Below are positions 15,278 through 24,202 of a stretch of 34,976 nucleotides of DNA, piece after piece; positions within the stretch are counted from its first letter, which is position 1; each line of letters starts with the position of its first letter. A program made the translations under genes and the position numbers. Source of the DNA: Pseudomonadota bacterium. Its GTDB lineage: Bacteria > Pseudomonadota > Alphaproteobacteria > Rhizobiales > Beijerinckiaceae. The notes under the pieces were generated by a model. It was not told where the DNA came from, made no database searches, and was given only the letters and a program-made list of their open reading frames with translations. Location of the stretch: positions 1-34,976 of the forward strand of contig JAEWKH010000100.1 in the NCBI GenBank assembly GCA_023386155.1, in the 5' to 3' direction.

Positions 15278-16207
15278 ATGGCGAACATTACCGCTGCGAT
15301 GGTGAAAGAGCTGCGCGAGACGACCAGCGCCGGCATGATGGACTGCAAGACCGCTCTCGCCGAGACCAACGGTGACATGGAGGCCGCGATCGACTGGCTC
15401 CGCAAGAAGGGGCTGTCGAAGGCAGCGAAGAAGGCTGGCCGCGTGGCGGCCGAGGGCCTGGTGGCGGTGGAGTCCGCCGGTCACACCGCGACGATTCTCG
15501 AGGTGAATTCCGAGACGGACTTCGTTGCCCGCAACGACCAGTTCCAGGCCTTCGTTCGCGAAGCCGCCAAGATCGGCCTGATGGGCAACGGCACCATCGA
15601 GGCGCTCGAGGCCGCTCACTTCCCCGGTTCGCAGACCACGGTGAAGGACCGTCTGCAGGAGCTCATCGCCACCATCGGCGAGAACATGACCCTGCGCCGG
15701 ATCGCCAAGCTCGAAGTGTCCAAGGGCGTGATCGCGACCTATGTCCACAACGCGGTGACCGAAGGTCTCGGCAAGATCGGCGTCCTCGTGGCGCTCGAGT
15801 CCGAGGGGGACGTGACCGTTCTCGGGACTCTCGGCCGCCAGATCGCCATGCACGTGGCTGCCACGAGCCCGGTGGCGCTGGATGCCTCGGGCGTGGACAA
15901 GGCAACCGTCGAGCGCGAGAGCGCCATCCTGCGCGACAAGAATGCCGGCAAGCCGGATCACGTCATGCAGAAGATCATCGAAAGCGGCCTGAAGAGCTAC
16001 TTCAAGGAGGTCACCCTCCTGGAGCAGCCTTTCGTCCATGATCCTTCCAAGACCGTGACCCAGGTCCTCAAGGAAGCCGAGTCCAAGGCCGGCAAGCCGG
16101 TTACCCTCAAGGCCTTCGTCCGATTTGCCCTTGGTGAGGGCATCGAGAAGGAAGAGGCTCCTGACTTCGCGGCGGAAGTGGCTGCCCAGGCCGGTCTCAA
16201 GGCCTAA
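15278..16207 (+). CDS. tsf: Translation elongation factor Ts
   Basis: Nucleotide exchange factor that releases GDP from EF-Tu. The chosen start at ATG 15278 has AAAGGA (15266-15271) six bases upstream and gives MANITAAMVKELRETTSAGM, matching the family start; in-frame ATGs at 15251 and 15272 are too far from or too close to that site. The protein has 309 residues. The N-terminal UBA-like domain contains MMDCKTALAETNGDMEAAIDW, and the core carries the TDFVARNDQF motif, whose Asp-Phe pair contacts EF-Tu near its magnesium site. Two core subdomains and the C-terminal module follow, with KPDHVMQKIIESGLKSYFKE typical. An intrinsic terminator follows 13 bases after the stop. Confidence 0.97.
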   Translation: MANITAAMVKELRETTSAGMMDCKTALAETNGDMEAAIDWLRKKGLSKAAKKAGRVAAEGLVAVESAGHTATILEVNSETDFVARNDQFQAFVREAAKIGLMGNGTIEALEAAHFPGSQTTVKDRLQELIATIGENMTLRRIAKLEVSKGVIATYVHNAVTEGLGKIGVLVALESEGDVTVLGTLGRQIAMHVAATSPVALDASGVDKATVERESAILRDKNAGKPDHVMQKIIESGLKSYFKEVTLLEQPFVHDPSKTVTQVLKEAESKAGKPVTLKAFVRFALGEGIEKEEAPDFAAEVAAQAGLKA

Positions 16208-16220
16208 CTCGACCCCAGGC

Positions 16221-16247
16221 AAACGGCGGCTCTTCAGCCGCCGTTTT
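16221..16247 (+). terminator. Intrinsic terminator after tsf
   Basis: An 11-bp perfect stem AAACGGCGGCT/AGCCGCCGTTT (16221-16231 with 16236-16246) with loop CTTC, ending in four T (16244-16247). This is a good rho-independent terminator closing rpsB-tsf; pyrH, whose ATG is 32 bases further, then needs read-through or its own start. Confidence 0.8.
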
Positions 16248-16278
16248 CATGAGAGGTTTCGAAAAGAGAGGTCTGACG

Positions 16279-16992
16279 ATGGCAATGTTCCGGCGCATCC
16301 TGGTGAAGCTTTCGGGGGAGGCCTTGATGGCTCCCGACGGATACTGGCTCGACCCCCAGACCCTGTCCTCCCTGGCTGCCGATCTCGCTCAGGCCACCCG
16401 GGCGGGATTCGAGATCGCCGTTGTCATCGGCGGCGGCAACATCATCCGCGGCGCCCGCATGAGCGCCGCCGGCTGGATCGACCGCCCCACCGCCGATTCC
16501 ATGGGCATGCTCGGCACGGTGATGAACTCTCTGGCCATCGAGACGGCCCTGAACGCCGCCGGCGTTCCCGCTCGGACCATGTCGGCAGTCTCCATGCCGA
16601 CAATCTGCGAAACCTATGCCCGCCAACCGGCCCTGCATCATCTCGACAAGGGGCAGGTGGTGGTTCTGGCCGGCGGCACGGGCAATCCGTTCTTCACGAC
16701 CGACACCGCAGCCGTCCTTCGTGCCGCCGAGCTGCGTTGCGACGCGGTTCTGAAGGCGACCCAGGTGGACGGCGTCTATTCGGCGGATCCGAAAAAGGAC
16801 CCTGGTGCGGTTCGATTCGACCGCCTGACCCATGACGAGGCCATCGCCAAGGACCTGAAGGTCATGGATACGGCGGCTTTCGCCCTGGCGCGCGAGAGCA
16901 AGCTCTCGATCATCGTCGGCTCCGTGCACGCTCCCAGCTCCGTGACCGCTCTTCTCCAGGGGAAAGTGCCCTCCACAGTCGTCGCCCCTTGA
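16279..16992 (+). CDS. pyrH: Uridylate (UMP) kinase
   Basis: Phosphorylates UMP to UDP in pyrimidine nucleotide synthesis; a hexameric amino acid kinase family enzyme of the cytoplasm. It has 237 residues from ATG 16279, which has AGAGG (16267-16271) seven bases upstream; an earlier ATG at 16249 overlaps the terminator. Motifs seen are ILVKLSGEALM (phosphate loop), VIGGGNIIRGA, the UMP-binding region WIDRPTADSMGMLGTVMNSL, GGTGNPFFTTDTAAVLRAAE and KATQVDGVYSADPKKDPGA. The order rpsB-tsf-pyrH-frr is broadly conserved in bacteria. frr follows after 71 bases. Confidence 0.97.
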   Translation: MAMFRRILVKLSGEALMAPDGYWLDPQTLSSLAADLAQATRAGFEIAVVIGGGNIIRGARMSAAGWIDRPTADSMGMLGTVMNSLAIETALNAAGVPARTMSAVSMPTICETYARQPALHHLDKGQVVVLAGGTGNPFFTTDTAAVLRAAELRCDAVLKATQVDGVYSADPKKDPGAVRFDRLTHDEAIAKDLKVMDTAAFALARESKLSIIVGSVHAPSSVTALLQGKVPSTVVAP

Positions 16993-17063
16993 TCCGGGGG
17001 CCTTGATGCTGGACCCTGGGAAGCGTAAGCCCGTTTAAATAGTTCGCGTAAGGACACATTCCG

Positions 17064-17624
17064 ATGGCTACGACCTTTGATCTCGCCGATGTGAAGCGCC
17101 GCATGCAGGGCGCCATCAACGCTTTCAAGAACGACCTGGCCAGCCTGCGCACCGGGCGCGCCTCGTCGAACCTTCTCGATCCCATCCAGGTCGATGCTTA
17201 TGGCTCCCTGATGCCAATCAGCCAGGTCGCTACGGTCAACGTGCCTGAGCCGCGCCTGCTGAGCGTCCAGGTGTGGGACCGCGGCATGGTGGCCGCGGTG
17301 GAGAAAGCAATCCGGGAATCGGACCTTGGTCTCAATCCGCAGACCGAGGGGCAGGTGATCCGCCTGCGGATTCCCGAGATGAACGAGCAGCGCCGCAAGG
17401 AAATGGTGAAGGTGGCGCATAAATATGCCGAGGAAGCGCGTGTCGCGGTTCGGCATGTCCGCCGCGACGGCCTCGATCTTCTCAAGAAGCTTGAGAAGGA
17501 TAGCGCGATCAGCGAGGATGACGGCAAGCGTCATGCCGACCAGGTTCAGAAGGCCACCGACCAGTTCGTCGCTGAGATCGACAGCCTTCTCGTGGCCAAG
17601 GAAAAGGAAATCATGCACGTCTGA
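17064..17624 (+). CDS. frr: Ribosome recycling factor
   Basis: Splits post-termination ribosomes together with EF-G. The 186-residue length is standard (about 185). Recognisable parts are the three-helix-bundle start ending in LRTGRASSNLLDPIQVDAYG, the beta domain with LMPISQVATVNVPEPRLLSV, and the C-terminal bundle beginning IPEMNEQRRKEMVKVAHKYA and containing VAVRHVRRDGLDLLKK. Start ATG 17064 has AAGGA (17050-17054) nine bases upstream. The following uppS gene starts 26 bases after the stop, so frr is probably the first translation-related gene in a message that continues into envelope lipid genes. Confidence 0.98.
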   Translation: MATTFDLADVKRRMQGAINAFKNDLASLRTGRASSNLLDPIQVDAYGSLMPISQVATVNVPEPRLLSVQVWDRGMVAAVEKAIRESDLGLNPQTEGQVIRLRIPEMNEQRRKEMVKVAHKYAEEARVAVRHVRRDGLDLLKKLEKDSAISEDDGKRHADQVQKATDQFVAEIDSLLVAKEKEIMHV

Positions 17625-17650
17625 TCTCAGGCGTGCATCGGGACGGAAAT

Positions 17651-18418
17651 ATGAGCGGCGAAGCCAAACGGTCGGCCCCGAGTCTTGCCCTTAGGGAAGT
17701 GGGCGAGGGGATGCCTACCCATGTTGCCATCATCATGGATGGGAACGGCCGTTGGGCCGCTCAGAGAGGCTTGCCCCGTTTCGAAGGGCACCGGCGCGGA
17801 GTCGAAGCCATCCGCCGCGCCGTGCGCACCGCGGGCGATCTCGGGATCCAGTACCTGACGGTCTACAGCTTCTCGGCGGAGAACTGGCGCCGCCCGGCTC
17901 AGGAAGTGTCCGATCTCATGGGCCTGCTCAAGCGGTTCGTCCGGCATGACCTGGCCGAGCTTCATTCCAACAACATCCGTGTTCGGATCATCGGCGAGCG
18001 GGAGGGGTTGGCCTCGGACATCCGCCTGCTGCTGGACGAGGCGGAGCAACTCACCAAGTCCAATACGGGCCTCACCCTCGTCATCGCCTTCAACTATGGC
18101 GGCCGACAGGAGATCGTGAGCGCTGTCCGTGCCCTTGCGCGCAAGGTGAAGGACGGGATCCTCGATCCGTCGGATATCGATATGGATACGGTGGGAGAGG
18201 CCCTCGACACGCGCGGCATTCCGGATCCGGACCTCGTGATCCGGACCTCCGGAGAGCAGCGGGTGTCGAATTTTCTCACCTGGCAAACGGCCTATTCCGA
18301 ATTCGTTTTCCTGCCCTGCTTCTGGCCCGATTTCGACGAGGCGACGTTCCGGGCCGCCATTGACGAATACTGCAGGCGCGACCGCCGGTTCGGCGGCTTG
18401 AGCGCTCGGGCGGGCTGA
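17651..18418 (+). CDS. uppS: Isoprenyl (undecaprenyl) diphosphate synthase
   Basis: Cis-prenyltransferase that extends farnesyl diphosphate with eight isopentenyl units to make the C55 carrier lipid for peptidoglycan and O-antigen precursors. It has 255 residues from ATG 17651, chosen because GGGACGG lies just upstream at 17640-17646; a GTG at 17633 is the alternative. Motifs: IIMDGNGRWA with the catalytic magnesium-binding D30, EGHRRGVEAI, YSFSAENWRR and the substrate-binding RTSGEQRVSNFLTWQ. The last is usually RxSGExRxSNF, so it is intact. cdsA begins one base after the stop, indicating coupling. Confidence 0.97.
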   Translation: MSGEAKRSAPSLALREVGEGMPTHVAIIMDGNGRWAAQRGLPRFEGHRRGVEAIRRAVRTAGDLGIQYLTVYSFSAENWRRPAQEVSDLMGLLKRFVRHDLAELHSNNIRVRIIGEREGLASDIRLLLDEAEQLTKSNTGLTLVIAFNYGGRQEIVSAVRALARKVKDGILDPSDIDMDTVGEALDTRGIPDPDLVIRTSGEQRVSNFLTWQTAYSEFVFLPCFWPDFDEATFRAAIDEYCRRDRRFGGLSARAG

Positions 18419-18419
18419 T

Positions 18420-19277
18420 ATGGTCGCAGACCGGCGTTCATCCCTGCCGTCGAACCCGAAACCAACCCCGTCGAAGGAACTGACGACAAGGATCCTGTCC
18501 GCCCTTGTCATGATCGCCGCTGCCCTCATGACGGCCTATTGGGGCGGATGGCCCTTCGCCCTGTTCTGGCTGGCGGCCGGCATCGCCATCATGGTGGAAT
18601 GGACAGGGATGACGGGATTGGAGCCGCGCCGGCCCGTTCAGGGCGTCCTCGCCCTTGGCCTCGCTGCCCTGACCGGTCTCTTCCTCTCAGATGCCGGCAT
18701 CGCACTCTTCCTGGCGGTCGGTCTCTTCTTCATGGTGGCCGGTGTCCTTGTGACCCGGAATGCCTCGGGCCGGGTCTGGGCGGCATCGGGCTTCCTCTAC
18801 GCAGCCCCGATCGTTCTCGTCCCCCCGATCGTGCGGGATCATCTCGAACTCGGTATCCTCGGCCTGCTGTGGATGTTCGCTGTCGTATGGGCAACGGACA
18901 TCGCCGCCTATTTCACGGGACGGAGCCTCGGCGGGCCGAAACTTTGTCCGCCCATCAGCCCGAAGAAGACCTGGTCGGGCTTCATCGGCGGTGTCGCGGC
19001 TGCGGCCGCAGCCGGGTTCTTAGTGGCCTGGGGCGGGGGAAGATACGGTCTGAGCCTGCCGGTCAGCCTTTCGGGCATCACGCTTCTCTCCGTCATCGCA
19101 TCCGTCGCTAGCCAGCTCGGGGATCTCGGCGAGTCGGCTCTGAAGCGGCATTGCGATGTCAAGGATTCGAGCCATCTCATCCCTGGGCATGGCGGCGTCA
19201 TGGATCGCCTGGACGGCTTCTGGGCCGTATGCCTCATCGTCGCGACAGTTCTTCTGGCCATTCATTTCACCGCATAG
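18420..19277 (+). CDS. cdsA: Phosphatidate cytidylyltransferase
   Basis: Integral inner-membrane enzyme that makes CDP-diacylglycerol from phosphatidate and CTP, the branch point of phospholipid synthesis. It has 285 residues with about eight hydrophobic segments. The signature SALKRHCDVKDSSHLIPGHG followed by GVMDRLD (about residues 239-265) agrees with the CTP_transf_1 family pattern, including the KD, HGG and DRLD elements that bind metal and CTP. The N-terminal 25 residues are hydrophilic and poorly conserved in the family, so a start further in cannot be excluded, but ATG 18420 directly follows uppS. dxr begins 6 bases after its stop. Confidence 0.96.
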   Translation: MVADRRSSLPSNPKPTPSKELTTRILSALVMIAAALMTAYWGGWPFALFWLAAGIAIMVEWTGMTGLEPRRPVQGVLALGLAALTGLFLSDAGIALFLAVGLFFMVAGVLVTRNASGRVWAASGFLYAAPIVLVPPIVRDHLELGILGLLWMFAVVWATDIAAYFTGRSLGGPKLCPPISPKKTWSGFIGGVAAAAAAGFLVAWGGGRYGLSLPVSLSGITLLSVIASVASQLGDLGESALKRHCDVKDSSHLIPGHGGVMDRLDGFWAVCLIVATVLLAIHFTA

Positions 19278-19283
19278 GCATTG

Positions 19284-20486
19284 ATGACCCGTTCCCTCAC
19301 GATTCTCGGAGCAACCGGTTCGATTGGGCGCTCGACAGCCGATGTCGTCCTGGCGCACCGGGACGAGTTTCGTGTTGAAGCCGTGGTCGGTGGGAGCAAT
19401 GCCGTTGCACTGGCGCAGGTCGCCCGGGAAATGGGGGCCAAATTCGCCGCTCTGGCCGATGAGGGTGGCGGCGCTGAATTGAGGCAGGCCCTGTCTGGAA
19501 CCGGAATTGGGAATGGCGCGGGGTCCTCCGCCGTTCTCGAGGCCGTCCAGCGGGATGCGGACATCGTGCTGGCCGCCATCAGTGGAACAGCCGGGCTGGC
19601 TCCCACTCATGCGGCGTTGAAGCCGGGCCGGCGGATCGCCTTGGCCAACAAGGAGAGCCTCGTCTGTGCCGGCAGCGCCTTCATGGCCGATGCCCGCCGC
19701 CTCGGCGTCGAGATCATGCCGGTGGATTCCGAGCATAATGCCCTGGCTCACGCTCTGGCGGCCGGCATCGACAGGGATGTGGAAAAGGCTGTGATAACCG
19801 CATCCGGCGGTCCCTTTCGCACCTGGGCCAGGGAGCGTATCGCGGAGGCCGGCGCAAAGGAGGCTGCCGCCCATCCGGTCTGGTCCATGGGGTCGAAGAT
19901 CAACATCGACTCGGCCACATTGATGAACAAGGGGCTCGAGCTGATCGAGGCGCACCACCTGTTCGACCTCGAGCCCGAGCGCCTCGATGTCCTGGTCCAC
20001 CCGGAGGCGATCGTCCATGGCCTCGTTCAATGGAGCGACGGCGCCGTCACCGCCGGTCTGGCCCTGCCGGACATGAAGGTTCCAATCGCCAATGCCCTGC
20101 GCAACCAGAGGCGCTTGACGATGGACCTGCCCCGTCTCGATCTCGCCGCGATTGGTCGATTAAGCTTCGAGCGACCGGACGAAGGGCGTTTCCCTTGCCT
20201 ATCTCTGGCCAAGGCAGCACTCAAGGCAGGAGGGGCCATGCCCACGATCCTGAATGCCGCCAATGAGATCGCCGTCGAGGCCTATATGGCAGGCACGATT
20301 AAATTTTATGATATTTCAGAGGCGGTTGAACGTATATGTTCAATTTTTGCCGGAAGAAAAATTCCTGCGCCGGTAACGGTCGCGGACGCTCTGGGGGTCG
20401 ACCGGGAGGCCCGTGAGGCGACGCAGCAGCTTATTCGGGACGCAGACGAAACGACGCGGCTCTGGAGCGCGCGAAAGGGACGATGA
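19284..20486 (+). CDS. dxr: 1-deoxy-D-xylulose 5-phosphate reductoisomerase
   Basis: First committed step of the MEP isoprenoid pathway: DXP to 2-C-methylerythritol 4-phosphate with NADPH. It supplies the precursors used by UppS upstream. From ATG 19284 it has 400 residues; a TTG at 19281 directly precedes it. The NADPH site is ILGATGSIGRSTADVV at residues 7-22. ALANKESLVCAG, the metal-binding VDSEHNAL, ASGGPFRTW and WSMGSKINIDSATLMNKGLE complete the family set. Codon use falls sharply in GC at about 20300-20365, where AAA, ATA, AGA, TCA and TTT codons cluster, unlike the rest of the gene. Its stop overlaps the rseP start (ATGA at 20483-20486). Confidence 0.97.
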   Translation: MTRSLTILGATGSIGRSTADVVLAHRDEFRVEAVVGGSNAVALAQVAREMGAKFAALADEGGGAELRQALSGTGIGNGAGSSAVLEAVQRDADIVLAAISGTAGLAPTHAALKPGRRIALANKESLVCAGSAFMADARRLGVEIMPVDSEHNALAHALAAGIDRDVEKAVITASGGPFRTWARERIAEAGAKEAAAHPVWSMGSKINIDSATLMNKGLELIEAHHLFDLEPERLDVLVHPEAIVHGLVQWSDGAVTAGLALPDMKVPIANALRNQRRLTMDLPRLDLAAIGRLSFERPDEGRFPCLSLAKAALKAGGAMPTILNAANEIAVEAYMAGTIKFYDISEAVERICSIFAGRKIPAPVTVADALGVDREAREATQQLIRDADETTRLWSARKGR

Positions 20487-21649
20487 TGGACTTTCTCACG
20501 ATGATCAGCGGCGCAACGGGCTCCCTGCTCCTGACCCTGATCTCCTTCCTTGTGGTTCTCACGGTCGTGGTGTTCATCCACGAGTTCGGGCATTTCTGGG
20601 TGGGGCGCCTCTGTGGCGTCGGCGTGACGGCCTTTTCCATCGGCTTCGGACGCGAGCTGATCGGCTGGACGGATCGAAAAGGCACGCGCTGGAAGATCTG
20701 CGCGATTCCCCTCGGCGGCTACGTCAAGTTTGTCGGGGATCTCAACGCGGCCAGCGTTCCCGACCAGGAACAGCTCGACCGCATGCCCCTGGAGGAGCGG
20801 TCGATCAGTTTTCCCCACCAGAATGTGGCCAAGCGCGCGGCCATCGTTGCCGCAGGCCCGATTGCCAATTTCATTCTCGCCATCGCCATCTTCGCCGGCT
20901 TCAACTACTTCAATGGCCGGCAGGTCCTGGAACCAAGGATCGAGGCGGTTCAACCGGGGAGCGCGGCCGAGAAGGCGGGGTTTCAGCCCAAGGATCTGAT
21001 CCTGACCGTCGATGGCCGGCAGATCCAGACCTTCGCCGATATGCAGCTCATCGTGAGTTCCAGCGCGGGGGAGCCCCTCGAATTCACGGTCGAGCGTGAC
21101 GGGCAGACGGTTTCCCTAACGGCAACGCCGAACTTCGTCGAACGCACCAGCCCCTTCGGGAAGCAGAAGATCGGCCTTCTCGGCGTCGAGGCCTCCCGCG
21201 ACCCGTCCGCCATCAAGCGCCTGACCTATACCCCCCTAGGGGCCGTGAAGGCCGCTGCGGTCGAAACCTGGAACCTCGTCGAGCGGACTCTCAACTTCAT
21301 CCGCCGCCTGGTGATGGGGTGGGAATCGGCCGATCAGCTGTCCGGACCCATTGGAATCGCCAGGGCTTCGGGGACGGCCTTCGACGTCGGAGGGGTGTAC
21401 AGCCTCGTCAGCCTGATCGGCTTCATGTCGGTCTCGATCGGCCTCATTAACCTTTTTCCCATTCCGCTGCTGGATGGAGGCCATCTTCTGTTCTATGCCA
21501 TTGAGGCGGTTCGCGGGCGTCCTTTGAGCGAAAAAGCCCAGGAAATCGGCTTTAGAATCGGGTTTGCCCTGGTGGCGATGCTCATGCTTTTCGCCACTTG
21601 GAATGATCTTGTTCACCTTGGCACCAGTTTTCTGGGTCAGGGATCGTGA
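20483..21649 (+). CDS. rseP: Site-2 zinc metalloprotease RseP
   Basis: Inner-membrane intramembrane protease that cleaves anti-sigma factors and leftover signal peptides. It has 388 residues, shorter than the 450-residue E. coli form because there is one PDZ domain where E. coli has two. The zinc site HEFGH (H33, E34, H37) is in the first membrane helix. The PDZ domain covers about residues 150-235 (IEAVQPGSAAEKAGFQPKDL), and the second active-site motif is NLFPIPLLDGG with its aspartate ligand near the third helix. AAAGGGA (20474-20480) serves either ATG 20483 or the in-frame ATG at 20486; the latter has better spacing. The gene is followed by bamA, a common pairing. Confidence 0.96.
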   Translation: MMDFLTMISGATGSLLLTLISFLVVLTVVVFIHEFGHFWVGRLCGVGVTAFSIGFGRELIGWTDRKGTRWKICAIPLGGYVKFVGDLNAASVPDQEQLDRMPLEERSISFPHQNVAKRAAIVAAGPIANFILAIAIFAGFNYFNGRQVLEPRIEAVQPGSAAEKAGFQPKDLILTVDGRQIQTFADMQLIVSSSAGEPLEFTVERDGQTVSLTATPNFVERTSPFGKQKIGLLGVEASRDPSAIKRLTYTPLGAVKAAAVETWNLVERTLNFIRRLVMGWESADQLSGPIGIARASGTAFDVGGVYSLVSLIGFMSVSIGLINLFPIPLLDGGHLLFYAIEAVRGRPLSEKAQEIGFRIGFALVAMLMLFATWNDLVHLGTSFLGQGS

Positions 21650-21693
21650 CAAGGACGCCACGCTATTCAAAAATTGGTACTCTGTTGTGGATG

Positions 21694-21757
21694 CGCCGTT
21701 TGCAATAACGGCGAAAGTTTGTACAAGCGGTCCACACGGATAAGGTTGGGGGCATTC
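21694..21757 (+). promoter_or_regulatory. Hairpins in the rseP-bamA gap
   Basis: CGCCGTT/AACGGCG (21694-21700 with 21707-21713) is a perfect 7-bp inverted repeat around TGCAAT. GGTTGG/CCAACC (21734-21739 with 21752-21757) follows. TTGCAA (21700-21705) and TACAAG (21722-21727), 16 bases apart, could be a weak promoter for bamA. The 166-base gap (21650-21815) holds no gene. Confidence 0.3.
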
Positions 21758-21815
21758 GTCTCCAACCTGCGGGGTCTGCCTCGCTAGGGACAGAATATAA
21801 AGAACGGGCCAGTTG

Positions 21816-24197
21816 ATGATGTCGACGACCAAGCCTCGCCGGAAAAAGCCGGCCACTACCGCCATTGTCGCGATCAGCGCGCTGATGGCCGGGATTACTG
21901 CCGCGGAGAGCGCCTTCGCGCAGCAGGTGGCCCCGGGGAACCGCCGCGCTTCGGCCGCTCAGGGCCCCATCGTCAACCGCGTGGTGATCGAGGGTAACAA
22001 GAGGGTCGAGAAGGCTCTGATCGAGGACCAGCTGCAGGCTCGGGCCCGTGCGCCCTATAACCAGGCCGCCGTGGATGCCGACGTGGCGCGAATCCTTGAG
22101 GTCTATCGCCGTTCAGGGCGCGGCCTTGCCCAGGTGACGCCCCGCCTGGTCGATCTGCCCAACGGAACTGTCGACGTGGTCTACACCATCAATGAGGGTG
22201 ACAAGACCGGCGTGAAGGAAATCCGCTTCGTCGGGAACAACCAGGTGTCGTCCAGCCGTCTGCGCGGAATCATGCAGACCACCGAGACGAACCTCCTCAG
22301 CTTCCTCAAGAGCACCGACGTCTACGATCCGGACCGCCTTTCGAACGATCTGGACCTCATCCGCCGGTACTACCTGAAGAACGGCTTCGCCGATTTTCGT
22401 CTCGTCTCCAGCGACGTGCAGTTTGATGCCAATGCCGGCGGCTATGTCATCACCATCGCGGTGGAAGAGGGCGAGCAGTACCGGTTCGGCAACGTGAGCG
22501 TCGATCCGCGGATTTCCGGCGTCGATCCCGACGCTGTGCGCCGGGGAATCGTGACCTCCGAGGGTTCGGTTTACAATGCCGATTCTGTCGAGAGGTCCGT
22601 TCAGGCGCTGACCACCGCTGTCGGTCGCCAGGGTAACCCCTTTGCTCAAGTGCGTCCGGTCGGCACTCGCGATCCTTCGACCCGCACGGTCAACCTTGCA
22701 TATGTGATCGAGGAAGGTCCTCGGATCTACATCGAGCGCATCAATGTGCGCGGCAACAGCCGTACTCGAGACTATGTGATCCGTCGCGAATTCGAGCTCG
22801 GCGAGGGCGATGCCTACAATCAGGTGCTCGTCGACCGCGCCGAGCGCCGCCTGAACAACCTCGGCTACTTCAAGCGCGTCCGCATCTCCAACGAGCCCGG
22901 CTCGTCCGCCGACCGCGTGGTCGTGAACGTGGATGTCGAGGATCAGTCCACGGGTTCGTTCGCGATCTCGGGCGGCTACTCGACCGCTGACGGCTTCATC
23001 GGCGAAGTTTCGGTCACCGAGACCAACTTCCTCGGCCGGGGTCAGTTCGTCCGTCTCGCCGGCCAGCTCGGCCAGCGGGCTCACGGTATCGATTTCTCCT
23101 TCACCGAGCCGTACTTCCTCGGCTACCGGATGTCGGCGGGCATCGACCTGTTCTCGAAGTTCAGCGACCAGACCCGGTACTCCCGTTACGAGAATCGGAT
23201 GACCGGCGGTACGCTGCGTCTCGGCCTTCCGATGACGGAAGAGTTCACGATCACGGCGCGTTACTCGCTCTATCAGCAGTCGCTGGACATCCCGAACGAC
23301 ATCGATCAGCCCTATAACGACTGCTCGGCGCCGATCCCCGGCTATACGCAGCTGAACGCCAATGGAACGCCGAACCGCCAGTTCTGCGAAGGCAATGGCG
23401 AGGCCTCCCTGGCGATCAAGGAATCGCAGGGTGACACCATCACGTCCCTGGCTGGCCTGACGTTCAACTACAACACGCTCGACAGCACCCGCGAACCTCG
23501 TAACGGCTTCTATGCCGAGGTGAAGACGGACTTTGCCGGTCTTGGCGGCGACTCGCGCTACTTCCGTGTCACCGGCGACGCGCGTTACTATCGCGAACTG
23601 TTCGAGGACGTTGTCGGTATCGCCCGCGTTCAGGGCGGCCACATCATGGGCTTCGAGAGCAATGACGGTGGCGACAATGGCGATCTGCGCATTGTCGACC
23701 ACTTCTTCATGGGCCCGTCCCTGGTGCGCGGCTTCGCTCCCAACGGTATCGGCCCGCGCGATATCTCGAGCCTCGACAGCCGTGCGAACGCCATCGGCGG
23801 CACCACCTACTTCGGCGGCACGCTCGAAGTGCAGTTCCCGATCTGGGGCCTGCCGCGGGAGCTGGGCCTGAAGGGTGCAGTCTTCGCCGATGCCGGTACG
23901 CTCTTCGGCTACGACGGTCCGACCAGGTTCAACGTGAATGGCGGCAGCATCCTGGATCCTGCCGATGCGGCCTGCACGCAGGATCCCAACGTCCCGCAGA
24001 ACTGCATCGAGGTTCTCGACAGCGAGAAGATCCGCTCCTCGGTCGGCGCCTCCATCCTGTGGAGCTCGCCCCTTGGCCCGATCCGCTTCGACTATGCATT
24101 CGCGCTGTCGAAGGAGGAGGGTGTCCTCAGGGACGGCGTCCGGGTCGGCGCAGACCGTACCCAGGCCTTCCGCTTCACGGGCGGCACACGTTTCTAA
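21816..24197 (+). CDS. bamA: Outer-membrane protein assembly factor BamA
   Basis: Essential Omp85-family beta-barrel that folds and inserts outer-membrane proteins. It has 793 residues. An N-terminal signal peptide is clear: basic residues (RRKK), a hydrophobic core (residues 15-30) and a cleavage site AFA-QQ after residue 35. Five POTRA repeats follow, beginning at IVNRVVIEGNKRVEKALIED (21967 onward) and recurring as VKEIRFVGNNQVSS and ERINVRGNSRTRDY. The C-terminal barrel carries the Omp85 loop-6 motif VRGF (residues 637-640). The end, AFRFTGGTRF, finishes with the aromatic residue needed for the beta signal. Three consecutive possible starts exist (TTG 21813, ATG 21816, ATG 21819) and no strong Shine-Dalgarno decides between them. 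Confidence 0.97.
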   Translation: MMSTTKPRRKKPATTAIVAISALMAGITAAESAFAQQVAPGNRRASAAQGPIVNRVVIEGNKRVEKALIEDQLQARARAPYNQAAVDADVARILEVYRRSGRGLAQVTPRLVDLPNGTVDVVYTINEGDKTGVKEIRFVGNNQVSSSRLRGIMQTTETNLLSFLKSTDVYDPDRLSNDLDLIRRYYLKNGFADFRLVSSDVQFDANAGGYVITIAVEEGEQYRFGNVSVDPRISGVDPDAVRRGIVTSEGSVYNADSVERSVQALTTAVGRQGNPFAQVRPVGTRDPSTRTVNLAYVIEEGPRIYIERINVRGNSRTRDYVIRREFELGEGDAYNQVLVDRAERRLNNLGYFKRVRISNEPGSSADRVVVNVDVEDQSTGSFAISGGYSTADGFIGEVSVTETNFLGRGQFVRLAGQLGQRAHGIDFSFTEPYFLGYRMSAGIDLFSKFSDQTRYSRYENRMTGGTLRLGLPMTEEFTITARYSLYQQSLDIPNDIDQPYNDCSAPIPGYTQLNANGTPNRQFCEGNGEASLAIKESQGDTITSLAGLTFNYNTLDSTREPRNGFYAEVKTDFAGLGGDSRYFRVTGDARYYRELFEDVVGIARVQGGHIMGFESNDGGDNGDLRIVDHFFMGPSLVRGFAPNGIGPRDISSLDSRANAIGGTTYFGGTLEVQFPIWGLPRELGLKGAVFADAGTLFGYDGPTRFNVNGGSILDPADAACTQDPNVPQNCIEVLDSEKIRSSVGASILWSSPLGPIRFDYAFALSKEEGVLRDGVRVGADRTQAFRFTGGTRF

Positions 24198-24202
24198 TCG
24201 GG

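Noticed and set aside
20328..20341. GAAC-N6-GTTC inverted repeat in dxr as a possible Gram-positive type LexA site
   Set aside because: Alphaproteobacterial LexA uses the direct repeat GTTC-N7-GTTC, and the spacing does not fit the Bacillus type either; it lies inside a coding region.
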